Part shown: positions 13,081 through 24,650 of the stretch, one piece after another
How the letters are laid out: every line of letters starts with the position of its first letter
Numbering within the stretch: the first letter of the stretch is position 1
Assembly: GCA_024509875.1 (NCBI GenBank)
Contig: JAMPIV010019862.1
Location: 310,001-374,000, forward strand
Reading direction: 5' to 3'
Length of the DNA stretch: 64,000 nt
From: Oreohelix idahoensis
Lineage: Eukaryota > Mollusca > Gastropoda > Stylommatophora > Oreohelicidae
Position numbers and translations under genes: made by a program
Notes under the pieces: generated by a model
What the model was told of the DNA's origin: nothing
Database searches by the model: none
What the model saw: only the letters and a program-made list of their open reading frames with translations

Positions 13081-13097
13081 AGTGCCCCCCCTTTTAA
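13081..13097 (-). other. Polypurine tract of outer element O
   Basis: On the minus strand AAAAGGGGGGG followed by CACT lies directly before the TGTCACGTG start of the 3' LTR. It is the usual plus-strand priming site. Confidence 0.7.
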
Positions 13098-13178
13098 AGT
13101 TCGAGGAATACGGACAAAATTGACAGTAATTTATCTTTTCCATCGTCTTTAGTTACCTGTCATTGGAACATCCTATAC

Positions 13179-13877
13179 TCATAAAACCAAATACGTTTCC
13201 AATTTCTGTCTGTCTGTATGACTAGCTCCGAGTTCATTTCTTTTCTTCCCTCTGTCTAATAGACGTTCAGCGAATGGGATTTTGCGAGGCCACTGAACAC
13301 TGACATAATCTGTTTCCGTGTGAACATGACCTTCCTTCCCCAATTTGCTTTGTCTGTCCATGGTCCGGAAAATTATCCGCACCTGTTGTGAGTTTCGGCC
13401 CCGCCTGAACTCACTGGCCACTGCATAGGTAATCCGCCTGTTATGTGCAGTGTAATCGTTGCTGGACTCGGGCTGTTTAATTTCCGTTATGGGTTTACCT
13501 GTCGCGGACTTGAATAACCCTGTATAGCTGCAGTCTATAGGGACTTTTCGCGCGCGTGTAACCCTAGTTGGTAAATAAAGCCGTTCGTTGGCCGAAGAAA
13601 TGCTAGCATTTTTCTTCTGCCTCTCCACACCTACTCCGCTGTTTCGGCGGGAGCATTGATCAATCTTCAGACCTGTGCCGTCTAAAGGTGGGTCTGGAGC
13701 TTTCCTTGCCTTGCCAGTCACAACTCTGGCTTGGTCAACGGAAATGATCAAGTTGCTCTGTAATGGCCTGGCGGAGGCGACTACTTTGCTGTCCATCAGT
13801 GGGGTTGAGACCACTGGAATAATGCGATTTGAATGAGAAAAACTCTGCTGCCTGAAGCAAAGAGTAATCGATCGCAT
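13179..13877 (-). CDS. Second ORF of outer element O, function unknown
   Basis: A 232-codon ORF, basic and Ser/Arg-rich, overlaps the end of the Gag-like ORF by about 140 bases in another frame. I recognise no protease, RT, integrase or envelope motif and no signal peptide. Its place between the Gag-like ORF and the 3' LTR suggests it belongs to the element. It could be the frameshifted tail of the Gag-like protein, an accessory ORF, or chance. Confidence 0.35.
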   Translation of the reverse strand: MRSITLCFRQQSFSHSNRIIPVVSTPLMDSKVVASARPLQSNLIISVDQARVVTGKARKAPDPPLDGTGLKIDQCSRRNSGVGVERQKKNASISSANERLYLPTRVTRARKVPIDCSYTGLFKSATGKPITEIKQPESSNDYTAHNRRITYAVASEFRRGRNSQQVRIIFRTMDRQSKLGKEGHVHTETDYVSVQWPRKIPFAERLLDRGKKRNELGASHTDRQKLETYLVL

Positions 13878-14499
13878 TCTGGGGTTCTACTAAATCATAA
13901 CAGATCTCCGTAGCTTCTATCCGTGAAGACAGATAGGTAATATCTGCGAGTTGCAGAGTTTGTTGAGTCGCTTTCCCATTACTAGCATGACGTGAGCCAA
14001 GGCTCTCAACAATGGCTCCTTGTACAGTAGTAAGGCAGCTTTTCTCACTGTCTTCTGCCCTGAGAAGTGTAAGAGACTCAAATGGAATACCAGGGATCCC
14101 TTCGCCTGGAACCCTGTGTCCATCATAAACGTCAACTTTGCCCTCCCCTGAGGAAGTTACTGGCGTCAGTTGAACTTTGTCCTGCAATGCGAGATCCACT
14201 TCCTGGTTGACAGGCCCCGCAGACTGCATGCAAAAGACTGGACGGTTTGAGATCCCGTTTGATCGCGAAGTGCCCGAGAGAAAACTCTCGGTGTGTTTTT
14301 CCAAAGTTCCTTGGAACGGTTTGGAAAGTTTAACCCTTTTAGCAGGCGACTTATTCTTGCACCTTTTACGCTCAGGGTGATAAGAGGAGCGGCGCCTCCA
14401 TTCTACGATCGCTGAGTTGGAGGGATACGCCTCTGCATATGGTTTTTCGCTGTCCGGCCGGGAATCTTGCGAAATATAACGTGATAGGGTGTGGCTCCC
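13735..14499 (-). pseudogene. Downstream part of the Gag-like ORF of outer element O
   Basis: This minus-strand frame runs from the nested insertion point to a stop at 13735. It is polar and Ser/Lys-rich with a basic patch (ERKRCKNKSPAKRVKLSK), which could serve nucleic-acid binding; no CCHC knuckle is visible. If the inner dimer and one copy of CTCCC are ignored, the frame runs without a shift into 33164-33954. The two parts were therefore one ORF of roughly 515 codons before the insertion split it. No homologue recognised. Confidence 0.6.
14495..14499. repeat. Target-site duplication, left copy (inner dimer)
   Basis: CTCCC directly before TGTTACGC of LTR1; repeated at 33164-33168 directly after LTR3. 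Neither LTR2 junction has it. Confidence 0.9.
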
Positions 14500-15926
14500 T
14501 GTTACGCACAAATAATTACTTTTTCCAAAGTCTTTGTATGATCATTTTTCGTATGTATGATCATTTTTTGACTGAAAGGTGTATTATGTTTTTACAGTCA
14601 AAGGGACATAACCCGAGATATCGAGACTACAATTTTTTAGGAGTTTGCCTTCTCTTGTATAGAGACACGTTCGGTCTATAATTTCTTGAACGAAGCGTGA
14701 CCATATCTCCTTATTTGGTAGTATCAGTCAACTGTTGTAGATGTCTGAAACCTGTCTTAACGCTTCTGTTCATGACCATAAAAGGCGCGACTGTGTAAGA
14801 CTTTTATCTCGAATGTTCTTAGCATCGTCTTATGTGAGCGGCGACTCAAGTAGTGGAGTTCTGCGCATGTCAAAACTGGGAGTTCGTTTGGTGTGTTCCG
14901 CCCAGCTGGGGGAGTTTAGAAATGGTCTGAGTAGCGAGCGGACGCAATTGGCGTCTTGTGATTTTCTGAGGGAAATACATTGTCTTTGTGAGTTAGTTAG
15001 CTAACTAGACTATTTCCCAGTATTATTCAAGCCTGCCTGGAGGCATATGTTCGTGGTTGATTTCCGAAGAAAGGTAATTCCTCTTGTATTGAACTTTATG
15101 CTATCATCTAGAAGTTCGTCATTTTGTCGCTCCTTGCTCGCCTGTGTGATTCAAAATGGAGAGGTACTTTGACTAGGATTTTCGCCACCGGTATCTTTAT
15201 ACCTGAACTAGTTATATATATATGGGTCGCTCTAGACCAACAAGACTATTGTCTGTGTTCCAGGATTCGTTATATCAGAGATCACGTCCAAGTCAGATGG
15301 TTAGACTTAGGAAGGTTATAAAGGTCGGTTTGACCTGTATTCCATGTATGCTATTCACGTGCAGACAGTAAACGGACTTATTGTATACATCTGATCTGCT
15401 AGCATCAGGAAGGGAGCATTTATTATTGTCTATGAACATTGATGATCTGCAGCTGACACTGTTGCAGAAGTTATATGTATGAACCTTAGGCACCCAGATC
15501 TGTGCTATACATATATATATTATTTATACAGCTTCATGAACCAGAACTTTACGATATCTGTTTACAATACAACTATTGAGTATTGAATCCTACATGACTA
15601 TCAGCTAATATGATTTTGAATGCTGCATTCGTTAAACTATGTTAGTGATGACAAAATATCATGACTGTTTTGTGGCGTGCAATAAATGGTATAAAACATA
15701 AAGCGAAGTTACCATTTTCATGACTCTACACATCATGTTGCCTGTGTTGTACCCTGTGAACTATTCTACTGCAACATACACAGCAACACTATAAACCAGA
15801 GAAGACACCTACATCTTGCACTTTTATACCAGGTGTCGATAGGGGTGGTGATTTGTCGTCAGCCTAAATCCACTTTTGGTGGTCAGACCCTTTGGCTTAT
15901 CATTCCAGTTAAATCCACCCTTATCA
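14500..15926 (+). repeat. LTR1 of the inner dimer (1427 bp)
   Basis: It starts TGTTACGCAC and ends CCACCCTTATCA. It matches LTR3 with only about three visible differences (one T in a T run, one base near 14822, one TA unit near 15510). Its last ~50 bp are a TTTTGGTGG…ATCA module that LTR2 lacks. Confidence 0.92.
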
Positions 15927-16030
15927 TTTTTGGTGGCCAGTCGTTGGTTTAACCTGGCATTTTGGCGCACCAATATCATTTTTGGTGGCCAATTGTTGGT
16001 TTACTCTGGTACCAGCTATCAAGGGGGTCA
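15927..16030 (+). other. Primer-binding region with two TTTTTGGTGGCCA modules (interior 1)
   Basis: Directly after LTR1 comes TTTTTGGTGGCCAGTCGTTGG. About 51 bp further comes a second TTTTTGGTGGCCAATTGTTGG. Both are preceded by …ATCA and both start a TGG as primer sites do. A third related module lies inside the end of LTR1. The primer tRNA is not identified. Confidence 0.5.
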
Positions 16031-16959
16031 ACAAACCCAGACATCATCATCAAGCTTTCAACATTACAGTTTCAACTCATCACCTCAATGTTTGATGAAA
16101 GATTTTGAAAGTACCCGGCGTTGCTGAAAGTTGGAAATTGTTTCAAAATGCCCGGCGTTGCTCGTCAAGTTGGCAGTTTTCCTACGATAGAAGGACAAGT
16201 GCCGAGCAAATCGATTTCCTGATCTGTTAGGAAGAAGGACAAGTGCCGTAACAACTGTTCCGGATTGAGAAGGTCAAGTGCTCAAGTCAATTCAGAAGGT
16301 CAAGTTCAGAAGCTGTTTCCTGTCAGAAGCTCATTTCCTTCGTCATGGCAGTTTATGAGAGCAGATATGGATCAACGTTGGATCATTGTCCTAAGAATGC
16401 TGATCACATCCTGTTCTGAACTGTGCTGACGTTGTGGATTCATAGAAGTTAAGTGGCCTGTTTTGTTTGTGAACTGTGCCCTTATGTTCTAACTGAGCCT
16501 TCTGTCTCTCACATTTTTCACACTGTTTACATGTTACATGTTAAATGTTATTTGTATTTGTATATTTATATGTTTATATTTCAGCGGGTTTTTCGGTTGG
16601 GCGGTGTCTTTCAGTAGAAGATACCACGTCACAGAGGTTCTACTGTTAGCGTTTTCGTTAGGGACTGTGCGAATTTCCTACTGTGAAATTTGCTAGCGAC
16701 AATCGTTGCTATATCTGTTTAGTTGTGACGAGTTGTGCTTTATTTTCGTTTTTTGTATATTTTTTTTTCTTTCTCTCTTTCTGTTTTTTAGTTTCGATTT
16801 CAATTGTTTGTATTTGTAGGTCTCCTCTTTTCTATTATTCAGTTTTTTATAAAATTGCTGTCTATACACTGTAGCGTCATTTGTTTGTCATATCTTCGCA
16901 TATTTCTTTTTAGTTTCGCTGTTTATTTATTTGACTTATGCGAATGGTTTCGTATTGCT

Positions 16960-17110
16960 CTGATCTTTGTTATTGTTTACATTGACTTTGATCTTTCTTA
17001 TTGTTTACATTGACTTTGATCTTTGTTGTTGTTTACATTGACTTTGATCTTTGTTATTGTTTACATTGTTGGTGACCTTTATTATTGTTTACATTGTCTT
17101 GTTATTGTTT
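16960..17110 (+). repeat. Short tandem repeats in the leader (interior 1)
   Basis: Four to five units of about 29 bp built on TTATTGTTTACATTGACTTT. The same array with slightly different units occurs at about 25558-25700. Confidence 0.65.
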
Positions 17111-17157
17111 ACATAGTTCTTGCATAGTTAGCTTTCACTATTGTTACATATATGCTA

Positions 17158-17273
17158 TGCACTATTGGTCTATAGTGCACTTATCATAACTAACTGGTGG
17201 TTTTTTGCTTATGCACTATTGTAGTGCAGTTATGATAAATAACTGATGGTTATGCACTGATTTGTGTAGTGCA
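17158..17273 (+). promoter_or_regulatory. Three consecutive TGCACTA hairpins upstream of gag (interior 1)
   Basis: Hairpin 1 is 17158-17179: stem TGCACTAT with ATAGTGCA, 6-base loop. Hairpin 2 is 17212-17228: 7-bp stem, 3-base loop. Hairpin 3 is 17253-17273: 6-bp stem. Each is followed by a variant of TTATCATAACTAACTGG. Conserved in the second interior at 25752-25867. A packaging or dimerisation signal is a guess. Confidence 0.6.
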
Positions 17274-17461
17274 CTGATGATAAAGAGGTGACTTGTGATA
17301 TTATTATACATTTGATAATACAAGTTGGTGTCAAGTCTTGTTTCCCACAGAGATTGGAGTAAACATAGTGATTATACAAGCACTTTATTAAGTCTTGTTG
17401 CTATTAAGATTGGAATAAGATAATTAATTATTTCAGGTTCTGTACTCACATTTTAGACATC

Positions 17462-20400
17462 ATGTCTACATTTGAGTACTTTATTGAGCAGGGTAAAACC
17501 CTTGGGAAGACTGGTGATAAATTAGAAGAATTTGCGACTGTTCAATATGCCAAGGCATTGAAGTCGGAGGAAAAGAAAATGAAAGAACAAACTGAACAAA
17601 AGAGAATAGATGCTGAAGTTGAACAAAAGAAACTGCAGATGCAGGTAGATGAAAAAAAAGATTACAAATGGAAATGGAAAAACAAAAAAGAGAAGCTGAA
17701 TCTCAGGAGAAGAGACTTCAGGCTGAGGCTGAAAATAAGAGACTTGAAAAAGAGGCTGAAGAAAAAAAGTTACAGGCTCAGGCTGAAGAAAGAAAGTTAC
17801 AGGCTGAGGCTGAAGAAAGAAGGTTACAAAGAGAAGCTGATGAGAGAAAAGCAAAAATGGAGCATGAAGAAAAACTCTTAGCTTTAGAGTTAGAGAAGTT
17901 AAAGTTATTGAACACTGGTAATGCTAATGATGCAAATAAGGTGTCAGATAAGACTAATGCTAAGGATTTCAAGCTTAATCTACCAGCATTTAATCCCTCA
18001 ATTGATGATATAACATTTTATCTAGATAGATTTGAAAGTGCATGTAAGGTGCATAATATAGATAAAACATTATATGTTTATCATCTGTCCAAGATACTTA
18101 GAGGTGATGCTTTGACTTTGTTGAGTATGGTAGATGTGCCGGACAAAAACAACTATGAGGTTGTCAGGGCGGCATTGTTAAAGAAGTACCAACTTAACGA
18201 GGACGGATATCGTCTTAAATTTAAAAACATGTTACCAGAAACTGGAGTTGAATTCTCTGAATTCATCTCAAGCATACGTCTTACTTTTTTTACGATGGGT
18301 TGAGTTGTCTAAGACAGAAAGTACATTTGAAGCCCTTATGGATTTACTACTTAGAGACAAGGTCATGTCTTCTGTTAATGAAGCTTTTCTTTCTTTTCTT
18401 CATGAGCGTAAGCCTAAAAACATAAAAGAAATGGAAGAATACTGTAGCCAGTATGTTACTGCGCATCCTCACATAACCATTAGCAACTCTAAAGTAAAAG
18501 AAGGTCTGCCAGTTGCTTCGGCAGCACCTTATGGCCCAAATTTTATGCGTAAATTTCAGGGTAGCCAGCAAAATTTCAATAAAAAGAGTAACCGTAATTA
18601 TGCCCAGAACCATAGTAATCAATTCCAGGGTGATTCTTCTTCCCAGAACTGGAGACAACCTAATACTACACGGTATTCTACTCCGGTTAACTTTAGAAAT
18701 TTTCACAAAGGTAATCGGCATAGAGGGAAATATTTTTTGCAGAGACCTCAATACCAAGATAATAGAGGTTCTCAACAGCATAGAGATGGTAATGACAGTT
18801 ATGGAAACTGGAACTCAAACCAGGATAAAAATTACAGTAGGGACTTTAATGATAATTGCAGAGGCAATAATGGTCGCGGTAGATCGCAACATAAGAGAAA
18901 AAGATATCAACAGACGAATTCTGTTCAACAAGAATCTCAGGGAGCAGATAAACAGATTAATAGTGATAAAGACCATAATGCTATCGGATGCTCATCTTTT
19001 GATTTTGGTAGAGCAAATAAATGTATCCAATGCAGTACTTTATTTGATCCGAAGACCGTTAGTACTCTAAGCTGTGGTCATCCTTTGCCCGCTCTTCCTG
19101 CTAATGTTGCTCATGATGGGAGAGGTTCTCTTATATTACATAAGGGGCTTGTAAATAGTAATCCAGTCTCAGTGTTGTTTGATTCTGGATGTACTACTGT
19201 TGGTGTTAGGCAATCTCTTGTAGATCCATCCTGTGCTACAGGAAAGGTCATCAAATGTGTCACATTTGGTGGCACGTTGGAAAAGTATCCTACTGCCATA
19301 ATACATATTGCTACTCCTTTCTTCACGGGAGAGGTCCACGCGTGTCTACTTCCAAATCCTATTGCGGACCTTATTATTGGTCGTATTCACGGAGTTAGGG
19401 AATGTACCCCACAGCAGATTGCTGTTTGGGAAGAGCAAAACATTGAAGCTACCAATGCGGTGGTCACAAGAGCACATGCTCTGGATCCACCTCAAACTTC
19501 ATTAACTAATAATGATGAAGTAAATGACCAAGATAGTCACTTGACTATTACACGTGACTCATTTATCAAATTGCAAGAAGAAGATCCGTCTTTACAAAAA
19601 TTCTTCATTCTAGCAAAAAAAGGTGATCCTAATCAGAATACTAATAGAAAATCTTGGATTTCTATGAAGAACGGCGTACTTGTACGTATGGTACAAGACT
19701 CGACTACGTCCACTCATTCACAAATTCTTGTGCCTAAGAGCATGAGATTGCAAATATTGCAACATGCTCATGACTCGCAATGTGCTGGGCATATGGGTTT
19801 TTCCCGTACAAAGTCGAGGGTTCTTGCGGCTTTCTTTTGGCCATTTGTGAGCAAGGACATACGAATTTACTGTCGCTCTTGCAAAGTATGTCAGGAGGTC
19901 AAATCTAAAGGACCACGACATGCTGCGCCTATCCAGGCTGCTGACATTCCTATTCGCCCTTTTCAAAAAATGGCAATAGATATTATCGGTCCTTTTAGAA
20001 TTAAGTCAGCTAGAGGACATCAATTTATTCTTACATGTGTCGATATGTGCACACGTTGGCCAGAGGCAATACCTCTCAAGAGCATCTCAACTGCTGATAT
20101 CGCAGACGCTCTTTGGCTGATATTTTCTCGCTTGGTTTTTCCCGGAGAAATATTGTCAGACCATGGCACTCAACTTATATCAGACACTATGTCACAGGTA
20201 ATGTCTATGCTACATATTAAAAGGTCTCTCAGCAGTATCTATCACCCAATGTCTAATGGGTTAGTCGAACGTTTAAATAGGACTCTGAAAACTTTACTTG
20301 GTAAGATAACTGAGGATCATCCTCAGGATTGGGACAGGGTCTTACCCGCGGCTCTCTTTGCGTATAGAGAGGTCCCCAATGAACATACAGGGTTTTCCCC

Positions 20401-22363
20401 TTTTGAACTTGTCTTTGGCGCGCAACCGCGCGGCCCTATGTCTTTACTTCACGATCTAATCACTGCCGATAATATTAGCGATGAAACTCAATCTTCTTAT
20501 GAGTACGTCATTGCTCTTAGGCAAAAGATCATCGAGGCATGCAAACTAGCAACTTCTTCATCCGAATTTGCTAAAGAAAAGGCAAGGCAGTTTGCAAATA
20601 AAAATAGATGTCTACGACAACTTTGTCCAGGTGACAAAGCTCTCGTTCTACTTCCTTCAAGGGAGAACAGACTTCTAATTGCATGGAAAGGTCCATATGC
20701 AATAGTCTCCAAAATTTCTGATGTCGACTATGTTGTCGATATTGATGGAAAGCATAAAACTTTCCACATAAATATGCTCACGGAATTTTATGAAAGACCA
20801 GACTATTTGCAGCCTATTTTCCAGGCAACGGACAATTCTCAAGCACCTCATGGTCAGTACTCATCTCTGTCAGTTATACAGGATGAGGAAACTACTTTTT
20901 CTGATGTCAATCTTCCTCTTCCTATGGTCCCACTTTATTCTACGGAATCTTGGAAAAACGTGACCGTTTCTCCAAATCTTTCCGCTGAGGAACATCGACA
21001 AGTTTCTTCGATGTTGCAAACATTTCAGGATGTTCTTACAGACATCCCGGGACACACACATGTCATTGAACATGACATTGTGCTAACTGATCATAATCCT
21101 ATCAGAGTCAGACCCTATCCAATACCTATCCATTTCCAGTCTCAAGTCGAAAAAGAATTGGATGAAATGATACGTTTGGAAATCATTGAACCATCCACTT
21201 CAGCATACTCTTCGTCTATGGTTATTGTTCGAAAGAAGGATAATAACATTCGCATTTGCGTAGATTATCGCAAATTGAACCAAGTTACGAAGTTCGACGC
21301 TGAACCTATGCCTTCATTAGAAGAGCTACTCAATAAACTTGCTAATTCTAGATTCTTTACCAAACTAGATTTGTCTAAAGGTTATTGGCAAGTTCCGCTA
21401 ACTGAACGTGCCAAACCTTTTACAGCTTTTTCTACACCTAGGGGTTTATTCCAATGGAATTTCATGCCTTTCGGTCTTATGAACGCCCCTGCTACATTCG
21501 TACGCATGATGCGGCGAATTCTCGCATATCGTACAGATGTCATAGCATACTTAGATGATATCTGTCTATTCAGTGATTCCTGGGAAGATCACTATTTGGG
21601 TTTATACGAATTACTGTCTACTCTTCGCGAGTATAACTTGACTGCAAAACCCTCTAAAGCCTTTATAGGATTTAGCGAGATTTCTTTCCTAGGTCATCGT
21701 GTTGGTCATGGTCTTTTAAAGACAGAGGACCACAATGTTTCAAAAATACTTAACATTTCGGTCCCTAAGACGAAGAAACAAGTACGGAGTCTATTAGGTT
21801 TGATCCAATTCTACGGACGATTCATTCCGAATCTGTCCTCCATTATGGCACCGCTTTCTACTTTATTGAAGAAAGGGTCGCCTAATCTGATCCGCTGGTC
21901 TAAAGAATGTCAATCCTCATTGGACCAGGTTAAAGCCCTATTTTCATCTCCACCTATTCTTAGGTTACCTACTATTGAGAAGACTTTTGTTCTTCGAAGT
22001 GACGCCTCGTCAACTGGGATTGGGGCAGCACTAATGCAGGAGTATTCTGATACTCTGCATCCGGTGATGTATATCTCTAGGAAATTAAATGCTGCAGAAA
22101 AGAATTACTCGGTTTTAGACCGTGAGTTATTGGCTATGGTATGGTCTATTCTGAAGTTACAAAGATTTCTTCTAGGCGCACACTTCATTGTGGAAACCGA
22201 CCAGAAAGCGCTTACTGCTATTCAGAGCAAAAACTTGAAGAGCTCGAGGTCCACTCGTTATGCCATAGCTCTTCAACCATTTCATTTCTCGGTTCGAGCT
22301 ATCCGTGGTTCGGATAATGTGATGGCAGACATTCTGTCCAGATGCCCACACGATTCCACATGA
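17462..22363 (+). pseudogene. Gag-Pol of interior 1: Gag-PR-INT-RT-RNase H, two frameshifts in gag
   Basis: Starts at ATG 17462 (MSTFEYFIEQGKTLGK). The Gag N-terminus is a long E/K/Q coiled coil, then a capsid domain with SCAN-like LLRDKVMSS…LHERKPKN, then an N/R/G-rich basic region and an atypical C-x2-C-x11-C-x-H cluster (about 19020-19080). The protease motif LFDSGCT is at 19178-19198. Integrase has the H2C2 finger, DDE residues at 19979, 20159 and 20267 (35 residues between the last two) and GPY at about 20690. RT has YLDD at 21548-21559. RNase H includes RSDAS and DRELLAM. Two lesions relative to interior 2 shift the frame: eight A instead of six at 17652-17659 and seven T instead of six at 18285-18291. 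Between them the frame is lost; after the second it is restored. An RLVFPG for RLGFPG change lies just before the second integrase Asp. Confidence 0.92.
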
Positions 22364-23132
22364 TTCTTCTGTCATATATATATATTTCCTGATATACAGT
22401 CCAATATTATAATGACATGTTAGTAGATTTTTTCTCACTTTTTTGGGGGGAATTTATAACATTGTACCATGTAATTATCTAAGAAGGCTTAGTTAGTGAT
22501 ATACGGGCCAAAAGATCACTCGGCCACATTTAGATAATATATTTGCATAATTGTATTAAGAGATTTACCAGTTGTCTTTAAGATTTGTGTTATTGATATT
22601 TTCGCAGCACATCAGTGAAGTCTGCGAGATTATGTCCATTGTGGAACATTGAGGATATCAAGTCCTGTCCTAGATTGGGAGCGGATGATGTCCACATCTT
22701 CTTCTATTGATTGTTTTATGTCAACGAAGAATAACATTGTATTAGTTATTAATTACTGATGCATTATATAATGTAATAATATAGTGCGGTATATTAGTAT
22801 ATTACACCGCTATTTGCACAACACATTGTATGATATCATAATGATATATTTAATTTCATATATTGGTATGAGAGTAATTTGACTTTTATTATGATGTTGC
22901 CATCATTGTGGCGTGTGTTGGTGGCACCTTCCTGGAATATATACGCGAATACTTAGATAAATTTTTTCTCTAAGGACCTGAGATATGATCTCAGTTTCGC
23001 TCCATGCGTTGAGCTAGTTTGTTAGGTATATATCCGCGCATCATACGTGCGTTAGGAGCCTAGATTTTTCCGGCTCCAGGATTTAAAAAAAAAAATGTTT
23101 CATTTTTTTTTTTTCCCGGGAGGGTGCGGTAA
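22364..23132 (+). other. 3' untranslated part and polypurine tract of interior 1
   Basis: No ORF. Ends with a T-rich tract and CCCGGGAGGGTGCGGTAA immediately before LTR2. The purine-rich GGGAGGG is the likely plus-strand primer. Confidence 0.65.
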
Positions 23133-24140
23133 TGTTACGCACAAATAATTACTTTTTCCAAAGTCTTTGTATGATCATTTTTCGTATGTATGATCATTTT
23201 TTGACTGAAAGGTGTATTATGTTTTTTACAGTCAAAGGGACATAACCCGAGATATCGAGACTACAATTTTTTTAGGAGTTTGCCTTCTCTTGTATAGAGA
23301 CACGTTCGGTCTATAATTTCTTGAACGAAGCGTGACCATATCTCCTTATTTGGTAGTATCAGTCAACTGTTGTAGATGTCTGAAACCTGTCTTAACGCTT
23401 CTGTTCATGACCATAAAAGGCGCGACTGTGTAAGACTTTTATCTCGAATGTTCTTAGAATCGTCTTATGTGAGCGGCGACTCAGATTTTGGAGTTCTGCG
23501 CATGTCAAAACTGGTAGTTCGTTTGGTGTGTTCCGCCCAGCTGGGGCAGTTCAGAAATGGTCTGAGTAGCGAGCAGACGCAACCTGCGTCTTGTGATTTT
23601 CTGAGGGAAATACATTGTCTTTGTGAGTTAGTTAGCTAACTAGACTATTTCCCAGTATTATTCAAGCCTGCCTGGAGGCATATGTTCGTGGTTGATTTCC
23701 GAAGAAAGGTAATTCCTCTTGTATCGAACTTTTGCTATCATCTAGAAGTTCGTCATTTTGTCGCTCCTTGCTCGCCTGTGTGATTCAAAATGGGGAGGTA
23801 CTTTGACTAGGATTTTCGCCACCGGTATCTTTATACCTGAACTAGTTATATATATATATGGGTCGCTCTAGACCAACAAGACTATTGTCTGTGTTCCAGG
23901 ATTCGTTATATCAGAGATCACGTCCAAGTCAGATGGTTAGACTTAGGAAGGTTATAAAGGTCGGTTTGACCTGTATTCCATGTATGCTATTCACGTGCAG
24001 ACAGTAAACGGACTTATTGTATACATCTGATCTGCTAGCATCAGGAAGGGAGCATTTATTATTGTCTATGAACATTGATGATCTGCAGCTGACACTGTTG
24101 CAGAAGTTATATGTATGAACCTTAGGCACCCAGATCTGTG

Positions 24141-24226
<86 letters not shown>

Positions 24227-24601
24227 TATACAGCTTCACGAACCAGAACTTTATGATATCGAATATACAGAAGCTATCTGTTTACAATACAACTATTGAG
24301 TATTGAATCCTACATGACTATCAGCTAATATGATTTTGAATGCTGCATTCGTTAAACTATGCTGGTGATGACATAAATATCATGACTGTTTTGTGGCGTG
24401 CAATAAATGGTATAAACCTAAAGCGAAGTTACCATTTCTATGACTCTACACGTCATGTTGCCTGTGTTGTACCCTGTGAACTATTCTACTGCAACATACA
24501 CAGCAACACTATAAACCAGAGAAGACACCTACATCTTGCACTTTAATACCAGGTGTCGATAGGGGTGGCAAGTGGTCGTCAATCTAAATCCACCCTTATC
24601 A
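23133..24601 (+). repeat. LTR2, shared middle LTR of the dimer (1469 bp)
   Basis: Same start and end as LTR1 and LTR3 but clearly diverged from both. Differences include the block around 23481 (CAGATTTTGG for CAAGTAGTGG), about 20 other substitutions, an 18-bp extra segment at about 24260, a TA expansion at 24142-24222, and absence of the ~45-bp TGGTGG module near the right end. Confidence 0.9.
24142..24222. repeat. (TA)n microsatellite inside LTR2
   Basis: About 40 TA units where LTR1 and LTR3 have only about six to eight (near 15510 and 32745). Confidence 0.95.
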
Positions 24602-24650
24602 TTTTTGGTGGCCAATTGTTGGTTTACTCTGGTACCAGCTATCAAGGGGG
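24602..24650 (+). other. Primer-binding region, single module (interior 2)
   Basis: After LTR2 only one TTTTTGGTGGCCAATTGTTGG module is present. It corresponds to the second module of interior 1. Confidence 0.5.

Larger units (their letters stand above)
16031..17461 (+). other. 5' leader of interior 1
   Basis: About 1.4 kb between primer region and Gag start. No long ORF. It contains short tandem repeats of TTATTGTTTACATTGACTTTGATC at about 16960-17110 and three consecutive hairpins at 17158-17273. A leader of this size would be expected to carry packaging and translation signals. Confidence 0.55.

Noticed and set aside
20640..20800. Chromodomain after integrase
   Set aside because: GPY/F is followed by a short linker and then RT; no aromatic chromodomain pattern seen.
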